Of a DNA stretch of 64,000 nucleotides, positions 45,003 to 55,119 are shown in pieces. The notes under the pieces were generated by a model. That model was not told the origin of the DNA, did not search any database, and saw only the letters and a list, made by a program, of their open reading frames with translations. Origin of the DNA: Rhizobium oryzicola. GTDB taxonomy: Bacteria > Pseudomonadota > Alphaproteobacteria > Rhizobiales > Rhizobiaceae. Positions within the stretch are counted from its first letter, which is position 1, and every line of letters starts with the position of its first letter. Location: the NCBI RefSeq assembly GCF_030504645.1, contig NZ_JAUKWQ010000005.1, positions 1 through 64,000 of the forward strand, given 5' to 3'. The position numbers and the translations under genes were made by a program.

Positions 45003-46076
45003 ATGAAGAAGCTGATTATCGCACTGGCCGCAACGGCAGCCACCCTTGGTGGTTTCTCCGGTGGCGCCCAGGCTGCGGACAAGACCAAGGTCTGTTTCGT
45101 TTACGTCGGCACGCGCACCGATGGCGGCTGGACGCAGGCGCAGGATCTCGGCCGCCAGCAGGTTGACAAGACCTTTGGTGACAAGGTGGAAACGCCTTAC
45201 CTCGAAAGCGTTCCGGAAGGCCCGGATGCTGAACGCGCGATCGAGCGCATGGCCCGTTCCGGCTGCGCGCTGATCTTCACGACCTCGTTCGGCTTCATGG
45301 ACGCGACCGTGAAGGTTGCCGAAAAGTTCCCGAAGGTAAAGTTCGAGCATGCGACCGGCTTCAAGTCCGGTCCCAATCTCGCTACCTACAATTCGCGCTT
45401 CTATGAAGGCCGCTACATCCTCGGCCAGATTGCCGCGAAGATGTCGAAGAAGGGCGTCGCCGGCTACATCGCTTCCTTCCCGATCCCGGAAGTGGTGATG
45501 GGCATCAATGCCTTCGAACTCGGCGCGAAATCGGTCAACCCGAACTTCAAGCTGAAGGTCGTCTGGGCCAATACTTGGTTCGATCCGGGCAAGGAAGCCG
45601 ATGCCGCCAAGGCTCTGATCGACCAGGGCGTTGATATCCTGACTCAGCACACCGACACGACGGCGCCGATGCAGGTTGCTGCCGAGCGCGGCATCTATGC
45701 TTTCGGTCAGGCGTCTGACATGATCGCTGCCGGCCCGAAGACGCAGCTGACAGCGATTGTCGACACCTGGGGCAACTACTATGTCAAGCGCACCAAGGCG
45801 CTGCTCGACGGCACCTGGAAGTCGGAGCAGATCTGGGACGGCCTGAAGGACGGCATCCTGACCATGGCGCCCTACACCAACATGCCTGACGACGTGAAGG
45901 CCATGGCCGAAGAGACAGAAGCCAAGATCAAGTCCGGCGAACTGCATCCCTTCACCGGCCCGATCAACAAGCAGGACGGAACGCCCTGGCTGAAGAAGGG
46001 CGAGAAGGCTGATGACGGCACGCTGCTCGGCATGAACTTCTACGTCGAAGGCGTAGACGACAAGCTGCCGAAGTAA
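45003..46076 (+). CDS. BMP-family substrate-binding protein
   Basis: A 357-residue periplasmic basic-membrane-protein-family binding protein, related to the nucleoside-binding PnrA/Med group. The signal peptide is MKKLIIALAATAATLGGFSG with cleavage after AQA. The mature chain starts ADKTKVCFVYVGTRTDGGW, and HTDTTAPMQVAAERGIYAFG is a conserved ligand-pocket region. No lipobox Cys is seen. ATG 45003 follows AGGGG. It is the last gene of the transporter operon and is followed by a terminator. Confidence 0.9.
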   Translation: MKKLIIALAATAATLGGFSGGAQAADKTKVCFVYVGTRTDGGWTQAQDLGRQQVDKTFGDKVETPYLESVPEGPDAERAIERMARSGCALIFTTSFGFMDATVKVAEKFPKVKFEHATGFKSGPNLATYNSRFYEGRYILGQIAAKMSKKGVAGYIASFPIPEVVMGINAFELGAKSVNPNFKLKVVWANTWFDPGKEADAAKALIDQGVDILTQHTDTTAPMQVAAERGIYAFGQASDMIAAGPKTQLTAIVDTWGNYYVKRTKALLDGTWKSEQIWDGLKDGILTMAPYTNMPDDVKAMAEETEAKIKSGELHPFTGPINKQDGTPWLKKGEKADDGTLLGMNFYVEGVDDKLPK

Positions 46077-46103
46077 GAGCGGTTTCATACCATCGACGTC
46101 GAG

Positions 46104-46140
46104 CCCGCGTATGGTTACCATGCGCGGGTTTCTTCATTTT
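46104..46140 (+). terminator. Intrinsic terminator after the BMP operon
   Basis: CCCGCG-T-ATGG, a TTA loop, CCAT-G-CGCGGG (46104-46128), then a T-rich tract TTTCTTCATTTT. The stem is interrupted by one T-G pair. It lies 28 bases after the binding-protein stop. Confidence 0.8.
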
Positions 46141-46166
46141 GCGCTATTGGCTCTGGAGTTGGGACG

Positions 46167-46559
46167 ATGAAACTGCATCAGACGATCGAAGTTCTTGATG
46201 TCAACGACAGCAACCTGTCCGGCTCGCGGTTCAGCAGTAGCAACATGACCGGCTGGCAAATGAACGATGTGAACCTGTCCGGTCTCGTCATCACCGACGT
46301 CAACCTCTCGGGCGCCCGGATCGACGATGCCAATCTCTCGGGCATTTCGATTTCCGATTGCCTGCTGACGGGCTTGACACTGAATGACGTTGATCTGTCC
46401 GGCATCGTCATCAATGATGTCAATCTCTCCGGTGCCAGGATCACCGACGCCAATCTGTCCGGTGTCGAGATTTCCGACTGCACCCTGACCGGTGCGACGA
46501 TCGACGGTATTTCGATCGAAGAAATGATCCGCTTTTACCGCGCCGGCAATCCGAGTTAA
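46167..46559 (+). CDS. Pentapeptide-repeat-like protein
   Basis: A 130-residue protein made almost wholly of ten-residue units of the type NDVNLSGLVI / TDVNLSGARI / DDANLSGISI. This is a paired pentapeptide (A/D-N-L-S-G) rhythm that should build a right-handed beta-helix. Every second pentapeptide is relaxed (xIxD-type), so it is not a classic A(D/N)LxX repeat throughout. No signal peptide. It stands alone between the transporter terminator and the acetyltransferase. Function is unknown; some such proteins bind or mimic DNA, but nothing here supports that. Confidence 0.75.
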   Translation: MKLHQTIEVLDVNDSNLSGSRFSSSNMTGWQMNDVNLSGLVITDVNLSGARIDDANLSGISISDCLLTGLTLNDVDLSGIVINDVNLSGARITDANLSGVEISDCTLTGATIDGISIEEMIRFYRAGNPS

Positions 46560-46596
46560 TAAGTTTGTCAAGACAGACGAAATTGTGAGACATTTT

Positions 46597-47097
46597 ATGA
46601 CGGTTCGCGCTGCCACCGCTGCCGACGCAGAGGCCATGAGCGTGCTGCTGACGGAAATCCTGGAATCCTGGAAGAGCGAGCGCCCGCGTTCACCGGACTA
46701 TGTGCGGCAACATTATATCGAACATCCGGATGAGATTCAGTGCTCCGTGGCCGTGGATGAGGATGGGTCGATCATCGGCTTCCAGTCGCTGCGCATGGCA
46801 AACGAGGGCAACCCATATGGCGTGACGCCCGGCTGGGGCATTATCGGTACCTATGTGAAGCTTGGTACTGCGCGGCGTGGCGTGGGCAGAGCGCTGTTTG
46901 CGGCCTCTCGCGATGCGGCGCTGAAGGCCGGTGTCTCGAAGATCGATGCTTCGATTGGCGAGACCAACGAGAAAGCCGTGAACTATTACGAGGCGATGGG
47001 CTTTCGAACCTATCGAACCAAGCCGGGCGTTATCTGCAAATGCTGCGAGTTACGGAATGTTTCAGACAGTGAATTGGCCACGGGCGTGAACTCCTGA
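46597..47097 (+). CDS. GNAT-family N-acetyltransferase
   Basis: A 166-residue acetyltransferase. MTVRAATAADAEAMSVLLTE is the typical N-terminus, the acetyl-CoA loop is ARRGVGRALFAASRDAALKAG, and ETNEKAVNYYEAMGFRTY is the C-terminal motif. Substrate is unknown. ATG 46597 is preferred over a GTG four codons upstream because the fold begins here, though the ribosome binding site is poor. It precedes glmU on the same strand. Confidence 0.83.
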   Translation: MTVRAATAADAEAMSVLLTEILESWKSERPRSPDYVRQHYIEHPDEIQCSVAVDEDGSIIGFQSLRMANEGNPYGVTPGWGIIGTYVKLGTARRGVGRALFAASRDAALKAGVSKIDASIGETNEKAVNYYEAMGFRTYRTKPGVICKCCELRNVSDSELATGVNS

Positions 47098-47131
47098 TAC
47101 AAGCCGGTCGATTTCGACACGGAGAATCTGA

Positions 47132-48493
47132 ATGCACCGCACCTGTCTGGCCGTTATCCTCGCTGCAGGCGATAGCACGCGCATGAAATCGTCGATGTCC
47201 AAGGTGCTGCATCCGATCGCGGGCCTGTCGATGATTGCGCATGTTATGCAGTCGATTCGGGCAGCGGACATGCGGGATGCGGTGCTGGTCGTCGGGCGCG
47301 ACGCGGACAAGGTGACGGCGGCGGCTTCCATCGAAGGTCTGTCCGTTTCGTCCGTTCTCCAGACCGAGCGCAAGGGCACAGGCCATGCGGTGCTGATGGC
47401 CAGGGATGCGATCGCCAACGGCTATGACGACGTGCTGGTCACCTATGGCGACGTGCCGCTGGTGAAGCCGCAAACGTTTCTGTCCGCACGCGCGAAACTG
47501 GCTGAAGGGGCTGATGTCGTCGTCATCGGCTTTCAGGCCGCCAATCCCTTCGGCTATGGCCGCTTGCTCGTCGAAGACGGCGAACTCGTCGCCATCCGCG
47601 AGGAAAAGGATGCGACCGACGAGGAACGCAAGGTCACCTGGTGCAATAGCGGCCTGATGGTGATCAATGGCGCCCGCGCTCTCGAATGGCTGGAAAAGAT
47701 CGGCAACCAGAATGCCAAGGGCGAATACTATCTGACCGATGTCGTTGAGATCGCCCGCGCGTCTGGCGGCAAGGTTGTCGCGATCGACGCGCCCGAAGCG
47801 GAACTCGCGGGCTGCAATACCCGAGCGGAACTGGCGCTGCTGGAGGCCAGCTGGCAGCAAGCGCGCCGCCGCGCGGTGATGCTGTCGGGTGTCACGATGA
47901 TTGCCCCGGAAACCGTATTCCTGTCGCATGACACCGAGATCGGCCAGGACACGCTGATTGAGCCGAATGTCGTATTTGGTCCGGGTGTTGTGATCGAACC
48001 CGGTGTTGTGATCCACGCCTTCTCGCATATCGAGGGCGCGCATGTTGCCTCGGGCGCGAGTGTCGGTCCTTTCGCGCGCCTGCGACCGGGTGCAAAGCTT
48101 GCGTCATCCTCCCGCGTTGGCAATTTCTGCGAGGTCAAGAATGCCGCGATTGGCGAGGGCGCCAAGGTCAACCATCTGACATATATCGGCGATGCGACCG
48201 TGGGGGCCGGGTCCAACATTGGTGCCGGTACCATTACCTGCAATTATGACGGCGTGAACAAGCACGAGACCATCATCGGCGACAACGCCTTCATCGGCTC
48301 CAATTCAGCGCTGGTAGCGCCTGTCTCCATCGGTAACGGTGCGTATGTCGCCTCGGGAAGCGTCATCACCGAAAACGTGCCTGACGATGCGCTGGCCTTT
48401 GGGCGCGCGCGCCAGGAGGTGAAGCCGGAGCGAGCGAAGGTGGTTCGCGAGCGGGCGCTGGCGCTGAAAGCCGAGAAGGCCGGCAAGCGCTAA
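47132..48493 (+). CDS. glmU: GlmU, UDP-GlcNAc pyrophosphorylase / glucosamine-1-phosphate acetyltransferase
   Basis: A 453-residue bifunctional enzyme making UDP-N-acetylglucosamine for peptidoglycan and LPS. The N-terminal uridylyltransferase domain starts [20 protein letters not shown], with [14 protein letters not shown] downstream. The C-terminal left-handed beta-helix has the acyltransferase hexapeptides ([18 protein letters not shown]) and the active region [20 protein letters not shown]. It works just before glmS in the pathway order on the genome, about 110 bases upstream of it. Confidence 0.94.
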   Translation: MHRTCLAVILAAGDSTRMKSSMSKVLHPIAGLSMIAHVMQSIRAADMRDAVLVVGRDADKVTAAASIEGLSVSSVLQTERKGTGHAVLMARDAIANGYDDVLVTYGDVPLVKPQTFLSARAKLAEGADVVVIGFQAANPFGYGRLLVEDGELVAIREEKDATDEERKVTWCNSGLMVINGARALEWLEKIGNQNAKGEYYLTDVVEIARASGGKVVAIDAPEAELAGCNTRAELALLEASWQQARRRAVMLSGVTMIAPETVFLSHDTEIGQDTLIEPNVVFGPGVVIEPGVVIHAFSHIEGAHVASGASVGPFARLRPGAKLASSSRVGNFCEVKNAAIGEGAKVNHLTYIGDATVGAGSNIGAGTITCNYDGVNKHETIIGDNAFIGSNSALVAPVSIGNGAYVASGSVITENVPDDALAFGRARQEVKPERAKVVRERALALKAEKAGKR

Positions 48494-48600
48494 CATTAAC
48501 TGCATTACAGTAATAAATCGAATTTGACTGGCCGGACGATTGCCTATTTTTCGTGGCCGGATAGGAATTCGCGCGACCAAGTTCACCAGAAGAGGTTCCC

Positions 48601-50427
48601 ATGTGCGGTATTGTCGGCATTGTCGGAAAAGAGCCGGTTGCGGAAAGGCTCGTCGACGCGCTGCGGCGGCTGGAATATCGCGGCTATGATTCCGCAGGCG
48701 TTGCCACCATCCATGATGGCGTGATGGAGCGCCGCCGGGCGGAGGGCAAGCTCGTCAATCTGGAGCGCAAGCTGGGTGGCGAACCACTGCCGGGGACAAC
48801 AGGCATCGCGCATACGCGCTGGGCCACCCATGGCGTGCCGAACGAAACGAATGCGCATCCGCATTTCGTGGAGGGCGTTGCAGTTGTCCATAACGGCATC
48901 ATCGAGAACTTCTCCGAGCTGCGCGATGAGCTCGTCGCGGAAGGCGCTGTGTTCGAAAGCCAGACGGATACGGAAGTCGTGGCGCATCTTTTGGCGAAAT
49001 ACACCCGCGAAGGTCTGGGCCATCGCGACGCCATGCTCGCCATGCTGAACCGCGTCACCGGCGCCTATGCGCTTGTCGTGATGTTCCAGGATGATCCTGA
49101 TACAATCCTCTCCGCTCGCTTTGGGCCGCCGCTCGCCATTGGTCACGGTAAGGGCGAGATGTTCTTAGGCTCAGACGCCATTGCGCTCGCACCCTTCACC
49201 AACCAGATCACCTATCTCGTGGATGGTGACTGCGCGATCATGACCTCGAAGGGTGTCGAGATCATCGATTACGCTGGCAAGCCGGTATCGCGCCCGAAGC
49301 AGATTTCCCAGGCCGCCGCCTTCCTGGTGGACAAGGGCAACCACCGGCATTTCATGGAAAAGGAAATCTACGAGCAGCCGGAGATCATCTCCCACGCGCT
49401 TGGCTATTACGTGGACTTCGCCACGCAGACGATCAAGGCGAATGGCAGCACGATCGATTTCGCCACGGTGAGCAGCCTCGCGATTTCCGCCTGCGGCACG
49501 GCTTTCCTCTCTGGTTTGGTCGGGAAGTACTGGTTCGAGCGCTATGCGCGTCTTCCGGTCGAAATCGATGTGGCGTCGGAATTCCGCTACCGCGAAATGC
49601 CGTTGCTTCCGACGCAGGCGGCGCTCTTTATCTCCCAGTCCGGCGAGACGGCCGATACGCTGGCCTCGCTGCGCTATTGCAAGGAAAACGGCCTGAAGAT
49701 TGGAGCCGTTGTCAACGTCAAGGAATCGACCATCGCCCGCGAGGCGGACACGATCTATCCGATCCTCGCCGGCCCGGAAATCGGCGTTGCCTCCACCAAG
49801 GCCTTCACCTGCCAGCTTGCGGTTCTCGCCGCGCTTTCCATTAAGGCCGGACGCCAGCGGGGCACAATCGATGCCGCCCAGGAACGTGAACTGGTGCATC
49901 ACCTGATCGAGATGCCGCGCGTGATGAGCCGCGTGCTCAACCTCATCCAGCCGCAGATCGAGGCCTTGTCGCGCGATCTCTCCAAATACAAGGATGTGCT
50001 CTATCTCGGCCGCGGCACCAGCTATCCGCTGGCGCTGGAAGGCGCGCTGAAGTTGAAGGAAATTTCCTACATCCACGCAGAAGGTTATGCCGCCGGCGAG
50101 CTGAAGCATGGCCCGATCGCGCTGATCGACGAAAACATGCCTGTGATCGTCATCGCGCCCTATGACCGCTTCTACGAGAAGACGGTGTCCAACATGCAGG
50201 AAGTGGCGGCGCGGGGTGGCAAGATCATCTTCATTACCGATGAGAAGGGGGCTGCGGCTTCCAAGCTGCCGACGATGGCGACCATCGTGCTGCCTGATGT
50301 GGATGAGGTGATCGCGCCGATGATCTTCTCTCTGCCGATCCAGCTCTTGGCCTATCACACGGCGGTCTTCATGGGCACGGATGTCGACCAGCCGCGCAAC
50401 CTGGCAAAATCCGTCACGGTAGAGTGA
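48601..50427 (+). CDS. glmS: GlmS, glutamine-fructose-6-phosphate aminotransferase
   Basis: A 608-residue enzyme making glucosamine-6-phosphate. The N-terminal class II glutaminase domain begins MCGIVGIVGKE with Cys1 after Met removal. Two SIS domains follow (SACGTAFLSG and SQSGETADTLASLRYCKENG; later YLGRGTSYPLALEGALKLKE). The C-terminus AKSVTVE is canonical. The glmS 3' end is the Tn7 attachment site in many bacteria, but here it is intact and followed directly by backbone. Confidence 0.95.
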   Translation: MCGIVGIVGKEPVAERLVDALRRLEYRGYDSAGVATIHDGVMERRRAEGKLVNLERKLGGEPLPGTTGIAHTRWATHGVPNETNAHPHFVEGVAVVHNGIIENFSELRDELVAEGAVFESQTDTEVVAHLLAKYTREGLGHRDAMLAMLNRVTGAYALVVMFQDDPDTILSARFGPPLAIGHGKGEMFLGSDAIALAPFTNQITYLVDGDCAIMTSKGVEIIDYAGKPVSRPKQISQAAAFLVDKGNHRHFMEKEIYEQPEIISHALGYYVDFATQTIKANGSTIDFATVSSLAISACGTAFLSGLVGKYWFERYARLPVEIDVASEFRYREMPLLPTQAALFISQSGETADTLASLRYCKENGLKIGAVVNVKESTIAREADTIYPILAGPEIGVASTKAFTCQLAVLAALSIKAGRQRGTIDAAQERELVHHLIEMPRVMSRVLNLIQPQIEALSRDLSKYKDVLYLGRGTSYPLALEGALKLKEISYIHAEGYAAGELKHGPIALIDENMPVIVIAPYDRFYEKTVSNMQEVAARGGKIIFITDEKGAAASKLPTMATIVLPDVDEVIAPMIFSLPIQLLAYHTAVFMGTDVDQPRNLAKSVTVE

Positions 50428-50536
50428 GCAGAGCAGGGCAAGCGGGCAGCGCAATTTTGGGCTTCCCGCTTGCGTCTATGCTTCCGGTCCTGCATTGTCG
50501 CCTTACTTCCGCAATGCAGCAGACTGATGGATTCGC

Positions 50537-51232
50537 ATGAGCGACAGCCCGGAAAAGATCTCAATGGCTGGCCGGGTTCGGAATAATTTCCTGACCGGTC
50601 TTATTATATGTGCTCCGCTCGCCATCACCATATGGCTGACTTTCACCTTTATCGACTGGGCCGATAGCTGGGTCACGCCCTATATTCCGCAGCGCTATAA
50701 CCCAGAATACTACTTCAATATCGCCATTCCAGGCACGGGTCTCGTTGTGGCGATGATCATCATCACCATGATCGGGTTTCTGGGGAAGAACCTGATCGGT
50801 CGCTCCATCGTCAATTTCGGCGAGTCCATTCTCAACCGGACACCGCTGGTTCGCACCATCTACAAAAGCCTCAAGCAGATCTTCGAGACCGTGCTGAAAG
50901 ACCAGTCCACTTCTTTCAAGAAGGTGGGGCTGATCGAGTTCCCGACGCCGGGTACCTGGGCGCTGGTGTTCATCTCTGCCGATGCGCAAGGTGAGGTCGC
51001 GGCGCGCTTTGCTGAAATGGGCGAGGAGATGGTGGCAGTCTTTCTGCCGCCGACACCGGTCCCGACCGCAGGTTTCCTGCTATTTGTGCCCAAGAACAAG
51101 ATCATCATGCTGGACATGAGCCCGGAAGATGCGGCCAAGCTGCTGATCTCCGGGGGCTTGATCTCGCCCGATTATATCCCGAAGGCGCTGCCGCAAGGGG
51201 CTCCGCCCGTGACGGTTCCGCTCCCCGAATAA
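50537..51232 (+). CDS. DUF502-family membrane protein
   Basis: A 231-residue protein of the DUF502 family. Two spans are visible near the N-terminus (NFLTGLIICAPLAITIWLTF and GTGLVVAMIIITMIGFLGKN), followed by a soluble domain with the conserved PLVRTIYKSLKQIFETV and PTTPVPTAGF-like segment (VFLPPTPVPTAGFLLFVPKN). The family is widespread, but its role is unclear. It is on the same strand as glmS with about 110 bases between. Confidence 0.88.
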   Translation: MSDSPEKISMAGRVRNNFLTGLIICAPLAITIWLTFTFIDWADSWVTPYIPQRYNPEYYFNIAIPGTGLVVAMIIITMIGFLGKNLIGRSIVNFGESILNRTPLVRTIYKSLKQIFETVLKDQSTSFKKVGLIEFPTPGTWALVFISADAQGEVAARFAEMGEEMVAVFLPPTPVPTAGFLLFVPKNKIIMLDMSPEDAAKLLISGGLISPDYIPKALPQGAPPVTVPLPE

Positions 51233-51394
51233 AAGCTGCGCAGCGCGCTCCAGAAACTCCGGGATTGTCGCGTATCTGTTACAATGCGTACATAGAAGCG
51301 CATTGAGGGGAGCCGGCGTGGGGCGCTGGGTGGATTATTGGCTTTGGCTTCGTGCCGGGGGCTTCCCGTAACCCTCTGAAACCGGATTCCTGCC

Positions 51395-52876
51395 ATGACA
51401 TCCTTCAGCCCATCTTTCGTCCGCCGTCTTGGGGCGGCGTTGCTCCTGTCCGTCGCGCCCATCAGCGCCTATGCCGGCGAGAGCATTACGCTCGACGGCA
51501 AGACCTACGCCAACAAGGGCCTTGTCGCGATCGGCCGCATTCCGGCAAACCAGCGCGACAAGTTCGGTGAAACCTTCGGTTCCGGCTCCGGCATGGCCTT
51601 CGATACCACGAGCTGGAAGAAGGATGGCGATGCCTACACGGGATCGCTCTGGCTTCTGCCGGACCGTGGCTACAACGTGGAAGGCACGACTGATTACAAC
51701 GATCGCCTGAACAAGATCGACGTGCGCCTCACGCCGGCTACCTCCGGCGCGACCCTTTCCGCCGACAAGCAGCAGACGGGCGTTGAAGCCAAGCTTGCCG
51801 ATACGATCTTGCTCACCGACGACCAGGGCAAGAACATGACCGGTCTCGATCCGGAATCAGGCGTGCGCGCCGCCGCTGGCAAGATGCCGGCCATGCCGCA
51901 GGCCCGTAACGGCAAGGTCTCTCTCGATCCGGAAGCCGTGGTTCGTCTGAACGACGGCAGCTTCCTGATCAGCGACGAATACGGCCCCTACATCTATCAC
52001 TTCAGCGCCGCGGGCAAAATGATCTCGGCCACGCAGCCGCCCAAGGCGCTTCTGCCGATGCGCAAGGGTGAATTGAACTTTTCTTCCAACAACGTCGATG
52101 CCGACGGCAAGAAGCCCGATCCGAAGGATCCCGATACCGGCCGCCAGAACAACCAGGGCCTCGAAGGCATGTCTATCACGCCGGATGGCAAGTTCGTCGT
52201 GGCGCTTCTCCAGTCTGCGACGCGCCAGGACGGTGGCGACAACAGCACAACCCGCATGAACACCCGCGCGCTCGTCTATGATGCCTCCAACATCGATGAG
52301 TTGAAGCTCGTTCACGAATATGTCGTTCCGCTGCCGTCCTTCGATGTGAAGGGCAAGAACACCGTTGCCGCCCAGAGCGAAATCGTTGCGCTTTCTGACA
52401 AGGCCTTTCTGATGCTGGCCCGCGACAGTAATAACGGCCAGGGCCTGAAGGGTGACACCTCGCTCTACCGCAAGATCGACATGGTGGACCTGTCCAGCGC
52501 GACCGATATCGCCAACACGGAGTTCGACGGCATGAAGCCGGTGGCGCCGAAGGGCGTTGTCGATCCGTCCGTCACCGTTGCGAAGGTCACGCCGTTCATC
52601 GACCTCAACGACAATGCGGAACTCGGCCGCTTCGGCCTGCACAATGGCGCTCCGAACGACAAGAACAACCTGTCGGAAAAGTGGGAAGCCATGTCGCTGG
52701 CCAGCGTTCTCGATCCGTCAGCCCCGGACGACTACTTCCTGTTCGTTGCCAACGACAACGACTTCCTGACGCAGGATGGTTTCCAGGTCGGCCAGGCTTA
52801 CAAGGCGGAAGGCGGCGCTGACGTGGACACCATGTTCCAGGTCTTCCGCGTGACGCTGCCGGGTATGAAAAAGTAA
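51395..52876 (+). CDS. Exported phytase-like esterase family protein
   Basis: A 493-residue exported protein with an N-terminal signal peptide (RRLGAALLLSVAPISAYA) and a phytase/SGL-like beta-propeller-type domain annotated as esterase-like activity of phytase. Recognisable stretches are ASGSGMAFDTTS-like text near the start, then SDEYGPYIYHFSAAGKMI and NNQGLEGMSITPDGKFVVAL, as in this family. Reaction and substrate are uncertain. ATG 51395 starts the signal peptide. It converges with recG across a hairpin terminator. Confidence 0.8.
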   Translation: MTSFSPSFVRRLGAALLLSVAPISAYAGESITLDGKTYANKGLVAIGRIPANQRDKFGETFGSGSGMAFDTTSWKKDGDAYTGSLWLLPDRGYNVEGTTDYNDRLNKIDVRLTPATSGATLSADKQQTGVEAKLADTILLTDDQGKNMTGLDPESGVRAAAGKMPAMPQARNGKVSLDPEAVVRLNDGSFLISDEYGPYIYHFSAAGKMISATQPPKALLPMRKGELNFSSNNVDADGKKPDPKDPDTGRQNNQGLEGMSITPDGKFVVALLQSATRQDGGDNSTTRMNTRALVYDASNIDELKLVHEYVVPLPSFDVKGKNTVAAQSEIVALSDKAFLMLARDSNNGQGLKGDTSLYRKIDMVDLSSATDIANTEFDGMKPVAPKGVVDPSVTVAKVTPFIDLNDNAELGRFGLHNGAPNDKNNLSEKWEAMSLASVLDPSAPDDYFLFVANDNDFLTQDGFQVGQAYKAEGGADVDTMFQVFRVTLPGMKK

Positions 52877-52890
52877 GTGTTTGCTTACGG

Positions 52891-52916
52891 CCGGGCGCTG
52901 TGAAAGCGGCGCCCGG
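52891..52916. terminator. Hairpin between convergent esterase and recG genes
   Basis: CCGGGCGC (52891-52898) pairs with GCGCCCGG (52909-52916) across a 10-base loop. No long T run is present on either strand, so efficiency is uncertain, but the position suits a bidirectional terminator. Confidence 0.65.
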
Positions 52917-52919
52917 AAA

Positions 52920-55025
52920 TCACCCCGCTCGCAAAAATCGCACCGCCTCGTCGCGGCGGTGCAGGTAAAGTAGCACGCGGATCGCTTCACCGCGCTCGCT
53001 CAAAAGCTCAGGATCCTTTTCCAGCAGATAGCCGGCATCCTTACGGGCGATTTCCAGAAGATCCGCATGCGCTTCGAGACTGGCGATGCGGAAGGCGGCC
53101 GTGCCGGATTGGCGTGTGCCGAGCAGCTCGCCTTCGCCCCTGAGCTTCAGGTCTTCCTCGGCAATCAGGAAGCCGTCCTCGCTTTCGCGCAGGATCGACA
53201 GTCGCGCCCGGCCGGTCTCGCTGAGCGGCCCCTTGTAGAGCAGGATACAGGTAGAGGCTTCTGCACCACGACCGACACGCCCGCGCAGCTGGTGAAGCTG
53301 CGCCAGACCGAAGCGTTCGGCATGTTCGATCACCATGATCGTTGCATCCGGCACGTCGACGCCCACTTCCACGACCGTGGTCGCGACCAGCAGGCGGATT
53401 TCGCCGGACTTGAAGGCGGCCATGACGGCATCCTTCTCCTGACCATTCATCCGGCCGTGGACGAGGCCGATGCCGGGGCCGAGCGCCTGTGTGAGCGTCG
53501 CGTGACGCTCTTCCGCCGACATCAGTTCCGACGCATCCGATTCCTCGACCAGTGGGCAGATCCAGTAGGCTTTCTTGCCCTCGCGCAGGGCAGCACGCAG
53601 TCGCGCGACGATCTCGTCCATGCGCTCGGTCGGCACCGTCACCGTCTGGATCGGCTTGCGGCCTGCCGGCTTCTCCGTCAGCTTGGAAACATCCATGTCG
53701 CCGAAGGCGGCCAGTACCAGCGTGCGGGGGATTGGCGTTGCGGTCATGACCAGCATGTGCGGCGAGATGCCCTTGGCCGTCAGCCGCAGGCGCTGATGCA
53801 CGCCGAAACGGTGCTGCTCGTCCACCACAGCCAGCATCAGATCCTTATAGACGATGGCATCCTGAAACAGGGCATGCGTGCCGATGACAATCTGCGCTTC
53901 ACCGGACGCGATGCGTTCCAGCACCTCATCACGCTCCCGACCTTTGACCCGCCCTGTCAGCAGCTCCACGCCGAGGCCGACCGCGCTCGCCAGCTTGCTG
54001 ATCGTCGCGTGATGTTGGCGCGCCAGAATTTCCGTCGGCGCCATCAGCACGGCCTGGCCGCCCGCTTCGACGGCATTGGCCATGGCCATCAGCGCCACAA
54101 GCGTCTTGCCAGCGCCGACATCACCCTGCAACAGGCGCAGCATCCGCTGATCCTTGGCCATGTCCTCGTTGATCTCGGCGATGGCGCGGGCCTGACTATT
54201 GGTCAGCGAAAAGGGCAGCTTTGCCTTGATTTCCGCGGCGATGCGACCTTCCACCTGGATCGGGCGACCGGCCACTTTACGCAGCCTCTGGCGCACCAGC
54301 GCCAGCGAGACCTGGCCGGCCAGGAACTCGTCATAGGCGAGGCGGCGTCGGGCCGGCGCCTGTGGATCGAGGTCATGTCCGTCGCGCGGATCATGCAACT
54401 GCCGAAAGGCATCCTCGACCGAGGGCAGGCTCTGGCGCTGCTGCATCGGTGCATCCAGCCATTCGGGAAAACGCGGAAGCCGCGCCAGCGCACCGTCCAC
54501 AGCCTTGCGCAGAACCTTGGGCATCAGGCCTGCGGTCATGGGATAGACCGGCTCCACCAGCGGCATGTTTTCCGCCTCGGAAGCCTTCACCATCAGGTCC
54601 GGGTGAACCATGGAAGCGCGACCGTTGAACCAGTCCACCTTGCCGCTGACGATCACCTGCTCATCGATCGGCAGAGCCTTTTCCAGCCAGTTGCCTTTCA
54701 CCTTGAAGAAGGTCAGCGCCAGCTCGCCCGTCTCGTCATGCACGAAGACGCGGTAGGGCATGTTGGGCTTTTCGCGCGGTGGCGGCTGGTGGCGGTCAAC
54801 GCGGCCGGTAATGGTCACGATGACGCCCTGCGGCGCCAGCGCGATGCCGGGCTGATTGCGCCGGTCGACGATGGAGGAGGGCGCATGGAAGAGAAGATCT
54901 ACCACGCGGCAATCGTCCGCATCCTCGCGATTGGTCAGTTTCGCAAGCAGTTCGGCAAGCTTCGGGCCGACGCCGGAGAGGCTGGCGACAGGTGAAAACA
55001 GGGGATCGAGCAGGGCGGGACGCAT
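52920..55025 (-). CDS. recG: RecG, branched-DNA helicase
   Basis: A 701-residue superfamily 2 helicase that remodels stalled forks and Holliday junctions. An N-terminal wedge/OB domain (VIVTITGRVDRH) is followed by the helicase motifs: Walker A LLQGDVGAGKTLVAL, DEQH box AVVDEQHRFGVHQR, motif III VMTATPIPRTL and motif VI QLRGRVGRG. The start is set at 55025 (MRPALLDPLFSPVASLSGVG), which matches the rhizobial start and usual length; an upstream in-frame ATG at 55079 is less likely. It is divergent from sdhE-mfd. Confidence 0.93.
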   Translation of the reverse strand: MRPALLDPLFSPVASLSGVGPKLAELLAKLTNREDADDCRVVDLLFHAPSSIVDRRNQPGIALAPQGVIVTITGRVDRHQPPPREKPNMPYRVFVHDETGELALTFFKVKGNWLEKALPIDEQVIVSGKVDWFNGRASMVHPDLMVKASEAENMPLVEPVYPMTAGLMPKVLRKAVDGALARLPRFPEWLDAPMQQRQSLPSVEDAFRQLHDPRDGHDLDPQAPARRRLAYDEFLAGQVSLALVRQRLRKVAGRPIQVEGRIAAEIKAKLPFSLTNSQARAIAEINEDMAKDQRMLRLLQGDVGAGKTLVALMAMANAVEAGGQAVLMAPTEILARQHHATISKLASAVGLGVELLTGRVKGRERDEVLERIASGEAQIVIGTHALFQDAIVYKDLMLAVVDEQHRFGVHQRLRLTAKGISPHMLVMTATPIPRTLVLAAFGDMDVSKLTEKPAGRKPIQTVTVPTERMDEIVARLRAALREGKKAYWICPLVEESDASELMSAEERHATLTQALGPGIGLVHGRMNGQEKDAVMAAFKSGEIRLLVATTVVEVGVDVPDATIMVIEHAERFGLAQLHQLRGRVGRGAEASTCILLYKGPLSETGRARLSILRESEDGFLIAEEDLKLRGEGELLGTRQSGTAAFRIASLEAHADLLEIARKDAGYLLEKDPELLSERGEAIRVLLYLHRRDEAVRFLRAG

Positions 55026-55119
55026 GGGCGCGAAAATGCGAGGGATTTGCGCCTTTGGCAAGGCTGACAAGTCAATCATTCCGTCCTATATCAGCGGCTC
55101 AACCAAGGTTTTGAAGCAC

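Noticed and set aside
50380..50536. Tn7 attachment site use at the glmS 3' end
   Set aside because: The glmS end and following DUF502 gene are intact and no transposon end is seen there; the Tn7-like genes are more than 12 kb away.
53067..54995. A 642-codon open frame antisense to recG
   Set aside because: Same reason: complement of a firm recG gene with shadow-like composition.
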